DNA of 23,560 nt from Basidiobolus heterosporus B8920 (taxonomy: Eukaryota; Basidiobolomycota; Basidiobolomycetes; Basidiobolales; Basidiobolaceae). Location of the stretch: positions 1 to 23,560 of the forward strand of contig JNET01025747.1 in the NCBI GenBank assembly GCA_000697455.1. The letters are read 5' to 3'. Of this stretch, positions 1-10,114 are shown one piece after another. The notes below the pieces were generated by a model. The model had not been told where the DNA came from. It did not search any database and saw only the letters and a program-made list of their open reading frames with translations. Positions within the stretch are counted from its first letter, which is position 1. The number at the start of each line of letters is the position of its first letter. A program made the translations under genes and the position numbers.

Positions 1-383
1 ATCAGCGAGATGGATTGATGACCGTCAATGGAAATTTCGGCAGCATGCCCAACTACGAGCCTAGTAGCATTTATTCAGGGACCCCGCAACAAAAACAGAC
101 CCATGGAAAGCAATACGAGAGTGCCGAGAACCAGGGTAGCGTTAGTGGCACCATAGGTCGACATGTTGTACCTACGGTAGATGATGACTTTGTACAGGCT
201 GGAATGTTATATCGTGTACAGCCGGAAGATGCCAAGCAACGTATGATTTCTAACATTGTCGGGAGTCTGCAACATGCCAAGGAGAGCATCCAGAGACGGC
301 AATTGGAGCTTTTCCGTCGGGCCGATACCGAACTAGGTGCTCGTATAGAAGAAGCCCTTGCCTCTAATATCTCACATGAATAA
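1..383 (+). CDS. Catalase, C-terminal end (partial, 5' end outside window)
   Basis: This is the last coding part of a haem catalase, which splits hydrogen peroxide into water and oxygen. The frame is open from base 3 (QRDGLMTVNGNFGSMPNYEP) to the TAA at 381-383, about 127 residues. Recognisable family blocks are the QRDG..VNGN..PNYEP stretch and, near the end, VDDDFVQAGMLYRV followed by a helical tail with ERQ/FRRAD-like spacing, typical of small-subunit catalases. The haem pocket and catalytic His/Asn lie upstream, off the window. The protein ends in SHE, so it lacks a canonical SKL-type peroxisomal signal. A 15-bp copy of the stop region follows 30 bp downstream. A broken partial copy of this exon lies at 1244-1410. 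The family call is firm; the paralogue cannot be told. Confidence 0.88.
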   Translation, partial: QRDGLMTVNGNFGSMPNYEPSSIYSGTPQQKQTHGKQYESAENQGSVSGTIGRHVVPTVDDDFVQAGMLYRVQPEDAKQRMISNIVGSLQHAKESIQRRQLELFRRADTELGARIEEALASNISHE

Positions 384-413
384 ACATAAGGGCTTTAGAT
401 CTCACATGAATAA
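369..413. repeat. Duplicated catalase stop-codon region
   Basis: The 15-mer ATCTCACATGAATAA occurs at 369-383, where it holds the catalase stop codon, and again at 399-413. The two copies are identical and 30 bp apart, so this looks like a small direct duplication. Confidence 0.75.
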
Positions 414-474
414 ATAAATGGTTTTTATCTAATATGCAATTGATAAATTCAAAACCTTATTCCGCATAGCTATA

Positions 475-510
475 CCAATGCAGGACCAATGCAGGACCAA
501 TGCAGGACCA
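475..510. repeat. 11-bp tandem repeat, 3.3 copies
   Basis: The unit CCAATGCAGGA is repeated perfectly at 475-485, 486-496 and 497-507, with three further bases. It is a young minisatellite in the catalase downstream region. Confidence 0.9.
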
Positions 511-540
511 GGGAAGCATAACTCATTTGATCTATCTGGC

Positions 541-569
541 GTCTAGCCATACATAGTCTAGCCATACAT
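541..569. repeat. 15-bp tandem repeat, 2 copies
   Basis: GTCTAGCCATACATA at 541-555 is followed directly by a copy lacking only the last base, at 556-569. Confidence 0.85.
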
Positions 570-900
570 CAAAACTTCAACAACAGTAACAGTTTTGTGT
601 GGAGTATCATTGGCTGTGTGTTTTCGGGACAAGTATGGCAATAGAGATTTTCAGTAGCTGACTAAAACAACAAGAATTAATAAGCAGTTTTCTACTAGCT
701 AGTACTACTAAATATGGCTATATCTACCAAATTAGAACTCGAGTTTGTCTTTTTATGTTGTGCTCTTGTTATAATACTAACCAACTTACTACCCTGAGTG
801 TACCTTCCATATCTGGAATATCGAATGGTTTTATGAATCAGAAGATAGCAATTTAAGGTGTTCTTGTTGGTATTTCAAGATCCTACCCCTAAGATCTATG

Positions 901-952
901 CGTAATGGTAAACCGTAATGGTAAACCGTAATGGTAAACCGTAATGGTAAAC
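901..952. repeat. 13-bp tandem repeat, exactly 4 copies
   Basis: CGTAATGGTAAAC is repeated four times without a mismatch at 901-913, 914-926, 927-939 and 940-952. The perfect identity points to recent expansion. Confidence 0.95.
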
Positions 953-1243
953 CTGGAAACATCAACGTTCAGCGATTTATAGCTTGGCTAACAATAGATT
1001 TACAATAGTACATGCTGCTTTTACGTTTTGGGATTTCTTGAGTTTGATACTAGATAACCCTCACCAACCATCACATGAATGGCTACTATGGTCACACTCT
1101 GAAGCTGGTTGATGAGAAAAATCCTGATAACTACTCTGCAGATGTTGAGCAAGTGACGTTCTAGTTGAGCCTTCAGTAGACAAAATGCTTCAAATTCAGC
1201 CAGATCCCTATTAATCCGCCCAAATGTCCGGAATTACATTGAA

Positions 1244-1410
1244 GACTGTCAATGGAAATTTCGGCAGCATGCCCAACTACGAGCCTAGTAGCATTTATTC
1301 AGGGACCCCGCAACAAAAACAGACCCATGGAAAGCGATACGAGAGTGCCGAGAACCAGGGTAGTGTTAGTGGCAGAATAGGTCGGCATGTTGTTCCTACG
1401 GTAGACGAAC
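1244..1410 (+). pseudogene. Partial second copy of the catalase 3' exon
   Basis: These 167 bases align without gaps to 20-186 (constant offset 1224) with about eight differences, roughly 95% identity. The copied part runs from the TVNGNFGSMPNYEP block to the VVPTVD block, then the similarity stops. The rest of the catalase C terminus (the DDDFVQAGMLYRV part and the terminal helix) is missing and is replaced by about 20 unrelated codons before a stop at 1472. The frame through the copied part is still open. I read it as a truncated duplicate, not a gene. Use as an alternative 3' exon of the upstream catalase cannot be excluded from sequence alone. Confidence 0.8.
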
Positions 1411-2424
1411 TCATTAAGCGCCCTCAGTACTTACAACTTACGATTAACTGTTACCTGAATCATCTGACCTGAATTGATAACTCTATGAACGCCCCATTAT
1501 TTAATATTGTTTACGGTTGGTTGACAGAGGAGTTACGGCCATCATGGAGTCATTTCATGTTGGTTTCATGTCTAAAAAAATCTCTCCACATATGCACTTC
1601 ATTGAACACTATAACAAAAGCCTCTAAAATACCAGTAAAAGAACACCGGAAATGCCAGAGTACCATCAAGCAATGATGAACTTTACTCAAAATACAGCCA
1701 AGTAGAGCTTAAATATGTCAGATATATGATCTTCAATGCAGGTTAACTATTTCTAGATGAGCCATTTTATACATTAACCAAACTAAGGCTCAATAATACA
1801 TAACCATCAAATGTTCAAATGGATGTCCTTCAGAAGACTTTAAACAAAACTTTAAGAATCTGCTCTAAATGCCATAAAATGGGGTCAAAGATATTCTTGT
1901 CACTTAATAGAGTTATAAATTACTTGCATATGGCTCAAATGAGCTTGAAAAGCATGCTGGGTGGAATCCTATTTTCTGGCATAAGTGTAAGATCTTCCAT
2001 ATGTCCAGCACTTGTACAATAAGAAGGTTACAGGTCACTATTGTCACATAAGTGATCAGCTAACCTAGAGCATGACTTGTGGAGCTATTTCTATACACAC
2101 CCATGTAGTAAACTAAGTTACTACTACTGGGCTTTGGGCATTGATACTGTAGTGCTCAGCAATGAATGTAGTGGCAGAAGCTTGGGCATAAGATTCAAGC
2201 TTTATTTAATTAGCAATCATAATATTACTGTGTTTATTTGGCAAAGTTTGGAGAAATACCATCACTTACAGGGGTAAACCCAAGTGCTGATGCATCTTGA
2301 TACTTTCCCTAATGGTACTAGTGCTTGCTGAAGTAATGACATTAGTGTATGTGACAGACCACACTTGATTTACCCAAAGAATATTTGTTGTGAAATATCT
2401 TGTCCTCTGCACTACTATCATGAT
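1411..2424. other. Intergenic, no gene recognised
   Basis: Only short unconvincing open frames (63-67 codons) occur here. None carries a motif I recognise. The stretch may be worn transposon-derived DNA like the LTR remains next to it, but I cannot show that. Confidence 0.5.
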
Positions 2425-2774
2425 CACCATTGCAGGTTTGTAGGAGTATCAGGATGCGATTTGGGGAATCAGAAGCATTTGTGGTTTTCTCCTGTAAATT
2501 TGTTGAATTGTGTTTCTGATTTTTATACCTCCCAAGAAGTAAACAAAGCAATGCATATAATATGTTAAACAAGGTCTCAGGAACATGTGTGCTGGATTCT
2601 GGGTCATTTAAACATGTGTGAGGAAGTCAAGTGTACTGAGTACCTCTAAGCTGGTTAAAATACTTCAAGAAAGGTTCAAATTTGAGTTTTAGGCCATAGG
2701 AAATTGATGACTAAATATAATAAGAGTACAATCAATTATGAATAATCATGTATCAAATATCTTATGCTTCAACA
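2425..2774 (-). mobile_element. Ty1/copia-type LTR fossil, copy A (solo or fragment)
   Basis: This stretch aligns along its length with the LTR at about 22770-23088: the block around 2440-2510 matches 22780-22850, and the AGTCAAG...CTCTAAG block near 2626-2649 matches that near 22938-22962. It ends in TTCAACA, like the other copies. No internal element sequence is attached. Divergence is high, so it is old. The left boundary is approximate. Confidence 0.55.
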
Positions 2775-3339
2775 ATTCTTGGTAATTTCTCCAATTTAAT
2801 AATTATGCCTAGGTTTTACCTGTAACATTGCTACTAATTCAGTAGCATCCCAGCTACCAGACTCTCTTGGCCATGTCAAAGTGACCCCTAACCTTGCACA
2901 TCTTTGTCTGGGACTATCCTCAATGTATTCCACAAGTTTTATTGTTAGTTCTCAATAAGATTAAAGATGTCAACTTTACACTTAATTAAACTAAAAGTGA
3001 AGACAATGTATCCTGCTAATTCTCCATATCACATTCAGAGAGTCTCAAGAACTCTCAATAGTGATCATGGCAGTAATGGAGAAATTGTCATGAGCAAACC
3101 AAGGCAGGAGAAGAGGCCAGGTAGAACAATGCAGGAATGACTTAGGTGTAGACTAACAAGGCAAGGACAAGAGCTGGAATCTGATAGGAGTGTTTATTAA
3201 TAACCTGTGATTATCAGACTGAGGAATATAAAAGGGGGATAGTACTATATATACTTTTCTGAGGCTAAATGCCAAGACCATAATTGATAAGCAATAAGGT
3301 AATACTAAACTAAATGGAGAAGCTATATCCATGATCACT
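2775..3339. other. Intergenic between two LTR fossils
   Basis: No gene is recognised. A minus-strand open frame covering 3153-3560 runs into the next LTR fossil and is probably chance. Confidence 0.5.
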
Positions 3340-3599
3340 AATCTCTGTAACCATGTGATCTTTGTGTAACACTGGGATTTCCAAATAGGTAAGCAAGGTC
3401 CTAAAAACATATGTGCAAAGTTTGGAGTCATTTGGGTATGTTTGAGAAAGTCAAGTATTCTGGGTACTTCTAAGTTAGGGAAAAATATTCCAAGTAAAAC
3501 CCAAGTGTGAATTTTGGGTGAGAGAAAATTATTAAGTAAATAAAATAAGGGTGAGATCAAGTATGAATAATTAGGTGCTAAATTATGTGAATTTCAACA
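3340..3599 (-). mobile_element. Ty1/copia-type LTR fossil, copy B (solo or fragment)
   Basis: The 3420-3599 part shares long blocks with the LTR at 22904-23088 (GAGAAAGTCAAGTATTCTGG is identical in both) at very roughly 80% identity, and ends in the same TTCAACA. No coding part of the element is attached. The left edge is uncertain and may reach further. Confidence 0.6.
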
Positions 3600-3840
3600 A
3601 TAATGAGCTCAATATTGGGTTAATAAACAGCTGTGTTATGTTACATTTCTTAACTAGATACTGGTGTATTTATTTAACGATAGGAATGTTGCATTTGTTG
3701 AAAGTGAAAATAGTGATATTGGAAGTGACTTTGGATATTAAGAAGTTGTTGTACTTTCACATGATGTTTTATTGTAATAAAGAAAGGTATTTATACCTTT
3801 TGTTAGAACTAAATAAAAAAAACTATTACGTACTATTCTA

Positions 3841-4043
3841 GAGGGTTCTAGGAACATACTGTAGAAGTTTCAGCTCATTTGGACATGTTTAAGATTTTTC
3901 ATAAATCCAACATTTCATAATCTTGTAATTAATCCAAATTGATGTTACGCATTTCAACTTCTCCAAATATCTCATAAATACAAATATAAGTTATATACCT
4001 AATTATATGAATACTTAGGTGCTAAACTAACTTAATTTCAACA
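3841..4043 (-). mobile_element. Ty1/copia-type LTR fossil, copy C (worn fragment)
   Basis: The left part (TCTAGGAACAT, then TCATTTGGACATGTTT) and the right end (TTAGGTGCTAAA...AATTTCAACA) match the LTR copies B and D, while the middle is diverged. It is the most decayed of the four copies. Confidence 0.45.
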
Positions 4044-4173
4044 GCATTTACCCTAATTTCATCTAAATCAAATCCATTGGGTATTCATATGTGTCAAAGT
4101 CATAGACAATTCAGTATCAACACTGAGTAACAAGCTTTGAGGCACATCCGCAGTGTCACAAAAGGTGAATAAT

Positions 4174-4236
4174 TTGGGGTCAGGCCCACAGCTTTCTCCT
4201 TTAGAGCAGAAACTCTTTCTACTGCACTACATGGCC
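4174..4236 (-). pseudogene. Decayed tRNA-Arg(CCG)-related sequence
   Basis: On minus this stretch aligns over about 62 bases, with one base of length difference, to the intact tRNA-Arg at 6473-6545. GGCC at the 5' acceptor, AGAAAGAG, GGAGAAAG and the GTGGG T-arm region are shared. The anticodon stem no longer pairs well, the T-loop has lost TTCGA, and the 3' acceptor side is not recognisable. The loop that held the CCG anticodon now reads CTCTAAA. It is a tRNA fossil, separate from the LTR pieces on its left. Confidence 0.6.
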
Positions 4237-4749
4237 ATTTGCTACATTTGTGGTTCTACTAATATAAGTCTATTGTTTAGTGTATTTAACACTACAAATG
4301 TATTTGTAGTAAAGAATGTGGGTATCTTAATATTTGTCCAGAACTAGCGTTTTCTAATATCTATAAGTTACTATGGATGTATGTATTGAAGTCCATGTAA
4401 GGAGACATATTACAATTGTGTATGCTTGTGAGAAAATGTACTTTCTCATGTTTGCCATTTATATACGTTGGATGAAAAGCAGTAAAAGGTGATTGATAGA
4501 TACTTATCATGCATGATTTTATTCAATGAAGTTGTATCATAAAGTTGAGAGTATTCTGATTTGCGTAATACTTGAGTAAATGTAAAAAAATACAAATTCT
4601 TTTTTACACTATAGTAGGTACCATTGATATAATGAATCCGCCTAGAATACCAGGCAGAGGCGTGCATCAACCTTGAATCATTTGAAGATTTATATAGCAT
4701 ACTCTCTCCTGTGAACTGGTTGTACATTGCCTAAAAATTATTAAAAGTA
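4237..4749. other. Intergenic, no gene recognised
   Basis: The stretch is AT-rich with only short chance frames. The TTTT terminator of the tRNA-Pro on minus lies at its right edge (the AAAA at 4743-4746). Confidence 0.5.
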
Positions 4750-4821
4750 GGGCTCAACCGGGAATTGAACCCGGGACCTCCACGACCCGAACGAGGAATC
4801 ATACGACTAGACCATTGAGCC
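4750..4821 (-). tRNA. tRNA-Pro(CGG), copy 1
   Basis: Read on minus, this is a 72-base cloverleaf: acceptor GGCTCAA pairs fully with TTGAGCC, discriminator C, T arm CCGGG-TTCAATT-CCCGG, and anticodon loop TTCGGGT giving CGG, which reads CCG proline codons. The anticodon stem CCTCG/CGTGG has one T-T mismatch (29:41) that the plus-strand copy at 10943 does not have. A TTTT Pol III terminator follows within 10 bases. The body is identical to the copy at 7239-7310. Confidence 0.93.
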
Positions 4822-5292
4822 CTTAATTTGTTCAAGTTTATTGAAATTACCTGCACCTTCAGGTTCGGAATTATATCTCGCAGTTAGCTTTTTACTCTTT
4901 CTTAAAGACCCGTAATCAATTGAAACCCCCTCCCTGTCTCTCTATCTCTACTTTTTTGCTTATGTGTCATTGAGGTTCACGTTTTCCCATATCATATCAT
5001 TGACCAGTCTAGCGACAAAAGAAACGATGCATCCTATAACACAACCCAAGGCTGAATGTTGAACGGACATTGGTACATTTACAATTCGATACACACCCAA
5101 AGCTAATAGCCATCAGCCAAGTTGAACCATTTTTAGACATTTAGAGCCTGTAAATTTACTAATTGAGAGTCGCTGCTACCTAAGTAACAATCAAAGTACC
5201 TTACGCCAAAAGAGGTGGATATATTCGTAATAGATAAGCTAAAGGTGAATTATCGAACACAATCATTGTGATATTCACGGAATCCAAAATTT

Positions 5293-5364
5293 TGCCTACT
5301 GCCAGGATTGAACTGGCGACCTTCAGTTTACGAGACTGACGCGCTACCACTGCGCTAAGCAGGC
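5293..5364 (-). tRNA. tRNA-Thr(CGT), copy 1
   Basis: A 72-base cloverleaf on minus: acceptor GCCTGCT with AGTAGGC (one G-T wobble), D arm GCGC/GCGC, anticodon stem TCAGT/ACTGA around CTCGTAA (anticodon CGT, reads ACG), T arm GCCAG-TTCAATC-CTGGC, discriminator A. A TTTT terminator follows directly. It lies inside the duplicated block and is identical to the copy at 9803. Confidence 0.93.
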
Positions 5365-5604
5365 CTTATTGTTGAGGTTCTTACGATATAAATTCAATAG
5401 CATGAGCTTTCAAAACCCATCGAGAATAGAACTAAGGGGAACATGATACTTGAAAACTTTGAATGGCATTTTAAGGTTTAAGTATTCCATACAATACAGT
5501 ACCATCGTATGAAGTTTGGATCAGCTATTGCTAGCTTAAACTAAAATTAAGAGCGCATATTATTGGCAATATCTCAGTTTTTTCTACCGAATCGCCAAAA
5601 AACA

Positions 5605-5686
5605 TGATGAGAGTGGGGTTCGAACCCACGCCTCCGGAGAGACTGCGACCTGAACGCAGCGCCTTAGACCACTCGGCCATCTCACC
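5605..5686 (-). tRNA. tRNA-Leu(CAG), copy 1
   Basis: An 82-base class II tRNA on minus: acceptor GGTGAGA/TCTCATC, discriminator A, GCC/GGC D stem, anticodon stem CTGCG/CGCAG with loop TTCAGGT (anticodon CAG, reads CUG), a leucine-type long variable arm, and T arm GTGGG-TTCGAAC-CCCAC. TTTTTT follows as terminator. Its 5' base is the edge of the duplicated block. Confidence 0.94.
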
Positions 5687-6472
5687 TTTATGTGTTAATT
5701 GAAATATAAAGTAAAAATAATTTGCCAAAACCCTAATTGAGATTCTAAGTAATATATAAATTAATAAACCCCGAGGTGAATTCTAGCAAAATTTATTTTA
5801 TTATAGTAGTCCCGGTAATAGGCGCAGTTACAGATTGCAAGAACACAAAACGAACTAATTATAAGTTTCATTGAATGAAGGTAACTCTTATCTCATAATA
5901 TACCAATACTTATCAAGTTTGATGCAATACAAGATTTAGAGTTTTAATGTCTCTAGCAAATTAGATATAAAAAGTAAAGGAAAAGGCGAGTAAACACATG
6001 TAAATTATTATAGGAATGATATCGTTCTTCCCGTCTCAAACTCTTACCTCAAATTTAATTAAAAACAACACTGTCTCTTGAAAATGGATCATTCCTTAGT
6101 AAGGTAAAGCGATGGTTAACGTTTACATACAATATATTCAACATGTATTTCAATCTTTGAAACATCCGAATATTTCTAATCTGATCGAATTGTAGGGAAT
6201 GTTTGTAGCATGAATTGTAAGGCCTTGACATTCAACTGACCGTAGGTCCAATAACTGGTTTACCCAGGTCCATTCCACCGGGCAAACAATCGCCAGTTCT
6301 TGCATATGAAACATCGTAACTACCCCGATGTTATCTCCATAGAGAAAACGAATATTATCTTAGTGTGTATTCCACTGCAGTGGGAACAGGTAATTGGTGC
6401 TTAACTGTGCGTTATGATTTATGAAACGACATGCCAAGTCAAATAGATGTTCGTAGTGGTAAAAGATTTTCT
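5687..6472. other. Spacer between tRNA-Leu and tRNA-Arg
   Basis: No gene is recognised. A minus-strand frame around 6170-6380 is open for some 70 codons but has no convincing start or motif, which is expected by chance at this base composition. Confidence 0.5.
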
Positions 6473-6545
6473 CGACCCAGGTGGGGGTCGAACCCACGAC
6501 TTTCTCCTCCGGAGGGAGACACTCTTTCCACTGAGCTACAAGGCC
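6473..6545 (-). tRNA. tRNA-Arg(CCG), copy 1
   Basis: A 73-base cloverleaf on minus: D arm GCTC/GAGT, anticodon stem TCTCC/GGAGA with loop CTCCGGA (anticodon CCG, reads CGG), T arm GTGGG-TTCGACC-CCCAC. Acceptor GGCCTTG/CTGGGTC has a G-T wobble at 2:71 and a T-T at 6:67, both shared with the copy at 17991. A TTTT terminator follows about 10 bases on. The copies differ only in the acceptor stem. Confidence 0.92.
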
Positions 6546-7238
6546 TGCATCTATTCAATTTTTTTTTTCATTGCATGCATTACCTACTTTATTTAAAAGT
6601 CTGCCCAACAATGACTACTATCTTCACCTACATCCTACGTCATATAAACCGAAGTATTATTCACTCGAAAGATCATCACCTCTGCTTTTGAATTATCGGG
6701 CATCTAATGTATTAGTAGTAATTATGCTCAGCCCCGCCTCTAGAAGAACTATTTGACTGGAAAAGGTGTATATTTTGAGTAATCAGCCAATCTAAGCTTT
6801 TGAGTATGCAGGCACAACCAATATTGAAGAATCATAAATTGCAGAGAGCTCACAAAATCTCGTACATGATCAGACCACTTTAATACATGTAAACAATCAC
6901 ATGAATCTATTTAGTGACAATATTAGTGTACATGCCATGTAAAAATGTGTATGATTTTGTCCAATATTCCATCTCTTGAAGAATAACAAACAAAAAACGT
7001 GTACTTTTTGAACAATCACCTAATGAACGTCATTGAGAATGCATGTCATGGTCGATACTTCTGAAACATATAGTATAGGTATCTTTGTTCTCCTCTATTA
7101 TTTTAAATTTTCGCCTCAGTTTGTCTGACCATGTAGTCAATAATTGAAGCAGGCATTAAAACTCGAACAAGTTACAAACTGATGGATTTTATTGATTATT
7201 CCTACTTTTTACTACCGCAAACAAAATTATCAAAAGTA
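6546..7238. other. Spacer between tRNA-Arg and tRNA-Pro
   Basis: No coding or RNA gene is seen. The AT-rich spacer contains only short chance frames. Confidence 0.5.
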
Positions 7239-7310
7239 GGGCTCAACCGGGAATTGAACCCGGGACCTCCACGACCCGAACGAGGAATCATACGACTAGA
7301 CCATTGAGCC
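7239..7310 (-). tRNA. tRNA-Pro(CGG), copy 2
   Basis: The body is identical to the copy at 4750-4821, including the T-T mismatch in the anticodon stem (29:41), the perfect 7-bp acceptor and discriminator C. The first bases of the 3' flank (TACTTTT, with the TTTT terminator) are also shared, but the wider flanks are not. Confidence 0.93.
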
Positions 7311-8159
7311 CTTGGTTGTCTGTTACAAGATTAAACAAACTTAATGATCACTAAAAGGATCTCCTCTCCTCACACCTCGTGAGCAAACATCACAATGAGT
7401 CCGGCATTATATCCTGAGAATAAGCACAAATTACTTGGTCTCAAATTTATATTTTTGAACTATACATATCTCCAAATCTGAATACGACAAAAAAAGTAAT
7501 CAAGAGCATCGTTATTAAGGAAGAAGAATCATGCTCATTATTCTATCGTCTATGACACAAACATGATAATTATTAACTCATGTTGGAGATAATAAGTGAA
7601 TTGTCCCTTACTACCTCACAGTCTAAACTCTTACAACAATCATCCACAAATTTTTGTCTGTGTTGTACCAGAGGGAAACTAGATATGAGTTGAATGAGGC
7701 CTACGTGGTACTTTACAGAATGTGGATCTTGTCCAGATTAAGTGTTCCTATTATGACTATCGTGATGTGAATCCTGCTTGCAGTTGGAAAAGATCTTCTA
7801 AATTGGTCGTGGAGATTAATTTAACTGCTACCCAGGACATACGTAGCTAGTATATCTTATACCAACTATACCAGTTTACAAAATTTATTTAAGGACGCTA
7901 GTCGAACATCAATCATGCAACTCTAAATTAACATTGATATGTCTAGTACTTGATGAATCCGAGTCTTACCATACGATATGACCTGCGAGAAGGTATGATT
8001 AAACCAATTCCGGTAACATAAGCTACTCTATTATAATCTGGATTAAATGTCAAATGGAGATTCACTAATTTCAAATAATTAATCGTTGTTCTTCGGTCTC
8101 TGAAATTCCTGAAATGGTACTTTACGCTTCAAGTATGGTACGTTTGTCGAGTAAAAGAA
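7311..8159. other. Spacer between tRNA-Pro and tRNA-Leu
   Basis: Nothing recognisable on either strand apart from the Pol III terminator of the next tRNA. Confidence 0.5.
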
Positions 8160-8241
8160 TGATGAGAGTGGGGTTCGAACCCACGCCTCCGAAGAGACTG
8201 CGACCTGAACGCAGCGCCTTGGACCACTCGGCCATCTCACC
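8160..8241 (-). tRNA. tRNA-Leu(CAG), copy 2
   Basis: An 82-base class II tRNA on minus with anticodon CAG. It differs from the two other Leu copies by a D-loop change (GGTCCAAGG instead of GGTCTAAGG) and one change in the variable arm (CTTCGGAG instead of CTCCGGAG). Acceptor and T arm are the same. CTTTTAC within the next 10 bases supplies a TTTT terminator. Its flanks are unrelated to those of the duplicated block. Confidence 0.93.
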
Positions 8242-9601
8242 GCAATATGTAAAAACATAACAAGGAATAAATCTGGATAATGTATTGCAGGTGTAGATAG
8301 ATAAACGTAGGTTTATACGTTTTAAACAGTACTGAAAGCACACACTAATTGATATTCCCAACGAATTAAACGCGTAAGAACGCATTATACTGTGAGTGAA
8401 GCTGAATACTGGGATGACATTTTCACAATATGCATGATGAGTAACCCTAACGGCTAGTAACTTCATAAAATTTGTTTGTTTGTTTATTTGGCAAAGGTAA
8501 ACTAACAAGCTGTCAGAATGTGCAAACCATCCTCGCCAGGTCGTTGGAATAATCGACCGGCAAGTTCATCAACTGAGAAAGTCTTATAGTCCCGAAGAAC
8601 CTAGCAGACACATCTCACACTTCCCTTTACGGACAGCGCACTACATCTCATCTACCAGCTTGGTATTAGTGTCTTTGTTGGGAAACAAAGACTGGGAATG
8701 TACTATATACATAATCCTGTAAAGTACAGTCGTAAGGATCTAAAGTGACAAACATCCCATATTTATACTTTTTCATAATTTCTGTTTGTTGGTAAATTTG
8801 AATCAAAAGTAAAAAAAAAAGGAAAAATAAATATTCATCCCATACGATGATCATTTACTTGGCAACAATCTGGCTTATAGTTTGGCAATAGAGGTTAAAA
8901 TAATACTACTTTTTAAGCAAACAGTATTCTAGGAATGATCTTTAGAGCTCTGAATGTATCAGCACTACTTATTACGTGATACTTCTGAAAACTCTTCACT
9001 AAGCCTCAAAAGGGTAGTGAGTAAGTTAACATATACTAGCCAAAGGTATACTTACGAAATCCCAACATCTCCACTTTGAAGTTCATATTGGTCTACGGAT
9101 GGCAAGCTTCTTACCCTGTTGATGAGGCTTATTTCCAAGTGTAGAAATAAATGCCTTGTAAGCGATGTAACCTCCATTAGACCGCTTACTACCGCTCTTG
9201 AAGTCTATATCAATTCTAATTAGTTAGTATTTAATCCCAAATTCCAATAGTGGTGCTATCGCAGTTGAAGATTTCGCGGGGCTTTTCTCTATGACCCGAA
9301 TCTTTTCAGTGTGACCAGCTACAGTTAGAAGCCGCTCACTAGAATACCTCTTCAGTTCGTATACATTGTATTATACTCATCGATTGTATTTTTCTAAATC
9401 TCGGAGGCGTTTTGTTCAAGAGCTCCGTAGTAGATCCGTGCATATAGCTTTGATCTCAGTAGCTAAATTGGGTTCTTGTTGACGATTAAACTTTTTGAAT
9501 GGTATATTAATTGTATACATTGTGAAGATTTATATCATAATATGCTTACCAGCTGAGGTTAAATATTTTTTATGGCTTTGATATATTAATAATACTGGCT
9601 T
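8242..9601. other. Spacer between tRNA-Leu copy 2 and the duplicated block
   Basis: No firm gene. A minus-strand frame (8122-8508) overlapping the tRNA-Leu is an artefact of the tRNA. The 9083-9450 part looks coding-like on minus and is described separately. Confidence 0.45.
9083..9215 (-). other. Coding-like stretch after an intron-like 3' splice site
   Basis: On minus a perfect branch-point word TACTAAC (9229-9223) is followed six bases later by TAG (splice acceptor ending at 9216), then by 44 open codons reading ...DIDFKSGSKRSNGGYIAY... up to a TGA at 9083. Upstream on minus (about 9240-9400), other short frames also look protein-like (RYSSERLLTVAGHTEKIRV), but no good donor lies at the usual 60-85 nt. 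I do not recognise a family. It may be the remains of a spliced gene, or chance. Confidence 0.18.
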
Positions 9602-9802
9602 CACACCCAAAGCTAATAGCCATCAGCCAAGTTGAACCATTTTTAGACATTTAGAGCCTGTAAATTTACTAATTGAGAGTCGCTGCTACCTAAGTAACAA
9701 TCAAAGTACCTTACGCCAAAAAAGGTGGATATATTTGTAATAGATAAGCTAAAGGTGAATTATCGAACACAATCATTGTGATATTCACGGAATCCAAAAT
9801 TT

Positions 9803-9874
9803 TGCCTACTGCCAGGATTGAACTGGCGACCTTCAGTTTACGAGACTGACGCGCTACCACTGCGCTAAGCAGGC
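9803..9874 (-). tRNA. tRNA-Thr(CGT), copy 2
   Basis: Identical over all 72 bases to the copy at 5293-5364, with the same TTTT terminator flank. Anticodon CGT. Confidence 0.93.
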
Positions 9875-10114
9875 CTTATTGTTGAGATGCCTACGATATA
9901 AATTCAATAGCATGAGCTTTCAAAACCCATCAAGAATAGAATTAAGGGGAACATGATACTTGAAAACTTTGAATGGCATTTTAAGGTTTAAGTATTCCAT
10001 ACAATACAGTACCATCGTATGAAGTTTGGATCAGCTATTGCTAGCTTAAACTAAAATTAAGAGCGCAGATTATTGGCAATATCTCAGTTTTTTCTTACGA
10101 ATCGCCAAAAAACA

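Larger units (their letters stand above)
384..1243. other. Intergenic stretch between catalase end and its partial copy
   Basis: No gene is recognised here. The stretch starts as the catalase 3' untranslated region and contains several short tandem repeats, listed separately. No long open frame or tRNA was seen. Confidence 0.6.
5092..5686. repeat. 595-bp duplicated block, copy 1 (with Thr and Leu tRNAs)
   Basis: This matches 9602-10196 at a constant offset of 4510 with no net indel and about ten substitutions (about 98% identity). Both tRNA bodies inside are identical between copies. The right edge of the similarity is exactly the first base of the tRNA-Leu gene; past it the two flanks are unrelated. 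Confidence 0.93.

Noticed and set aside
3153-3560. 135-codon minus-strand open frame
   Set aside because: It overlaps LTR fossil B, has no motif, and its composition follows the AT-rich sequence; chance frame.
5531-5728. Minus-strand frame containing GEMAEWSKALRSGRSL
   Set aside because: It is a conceptual translation of tRNA-Leu, a known source of false protein annotations.
6170-6380. About 70 open codons on minus between tRNA-Leu and tRNA-Arg
   Set aside because: No good start codon, no motif, and within chance expectation.
8122-8508. 128-codon minus-strand open frame
   Set aside because: Its C-terminal part is the translated tRNA-Leu gene; the same false peptide appears at the other Leu copies.
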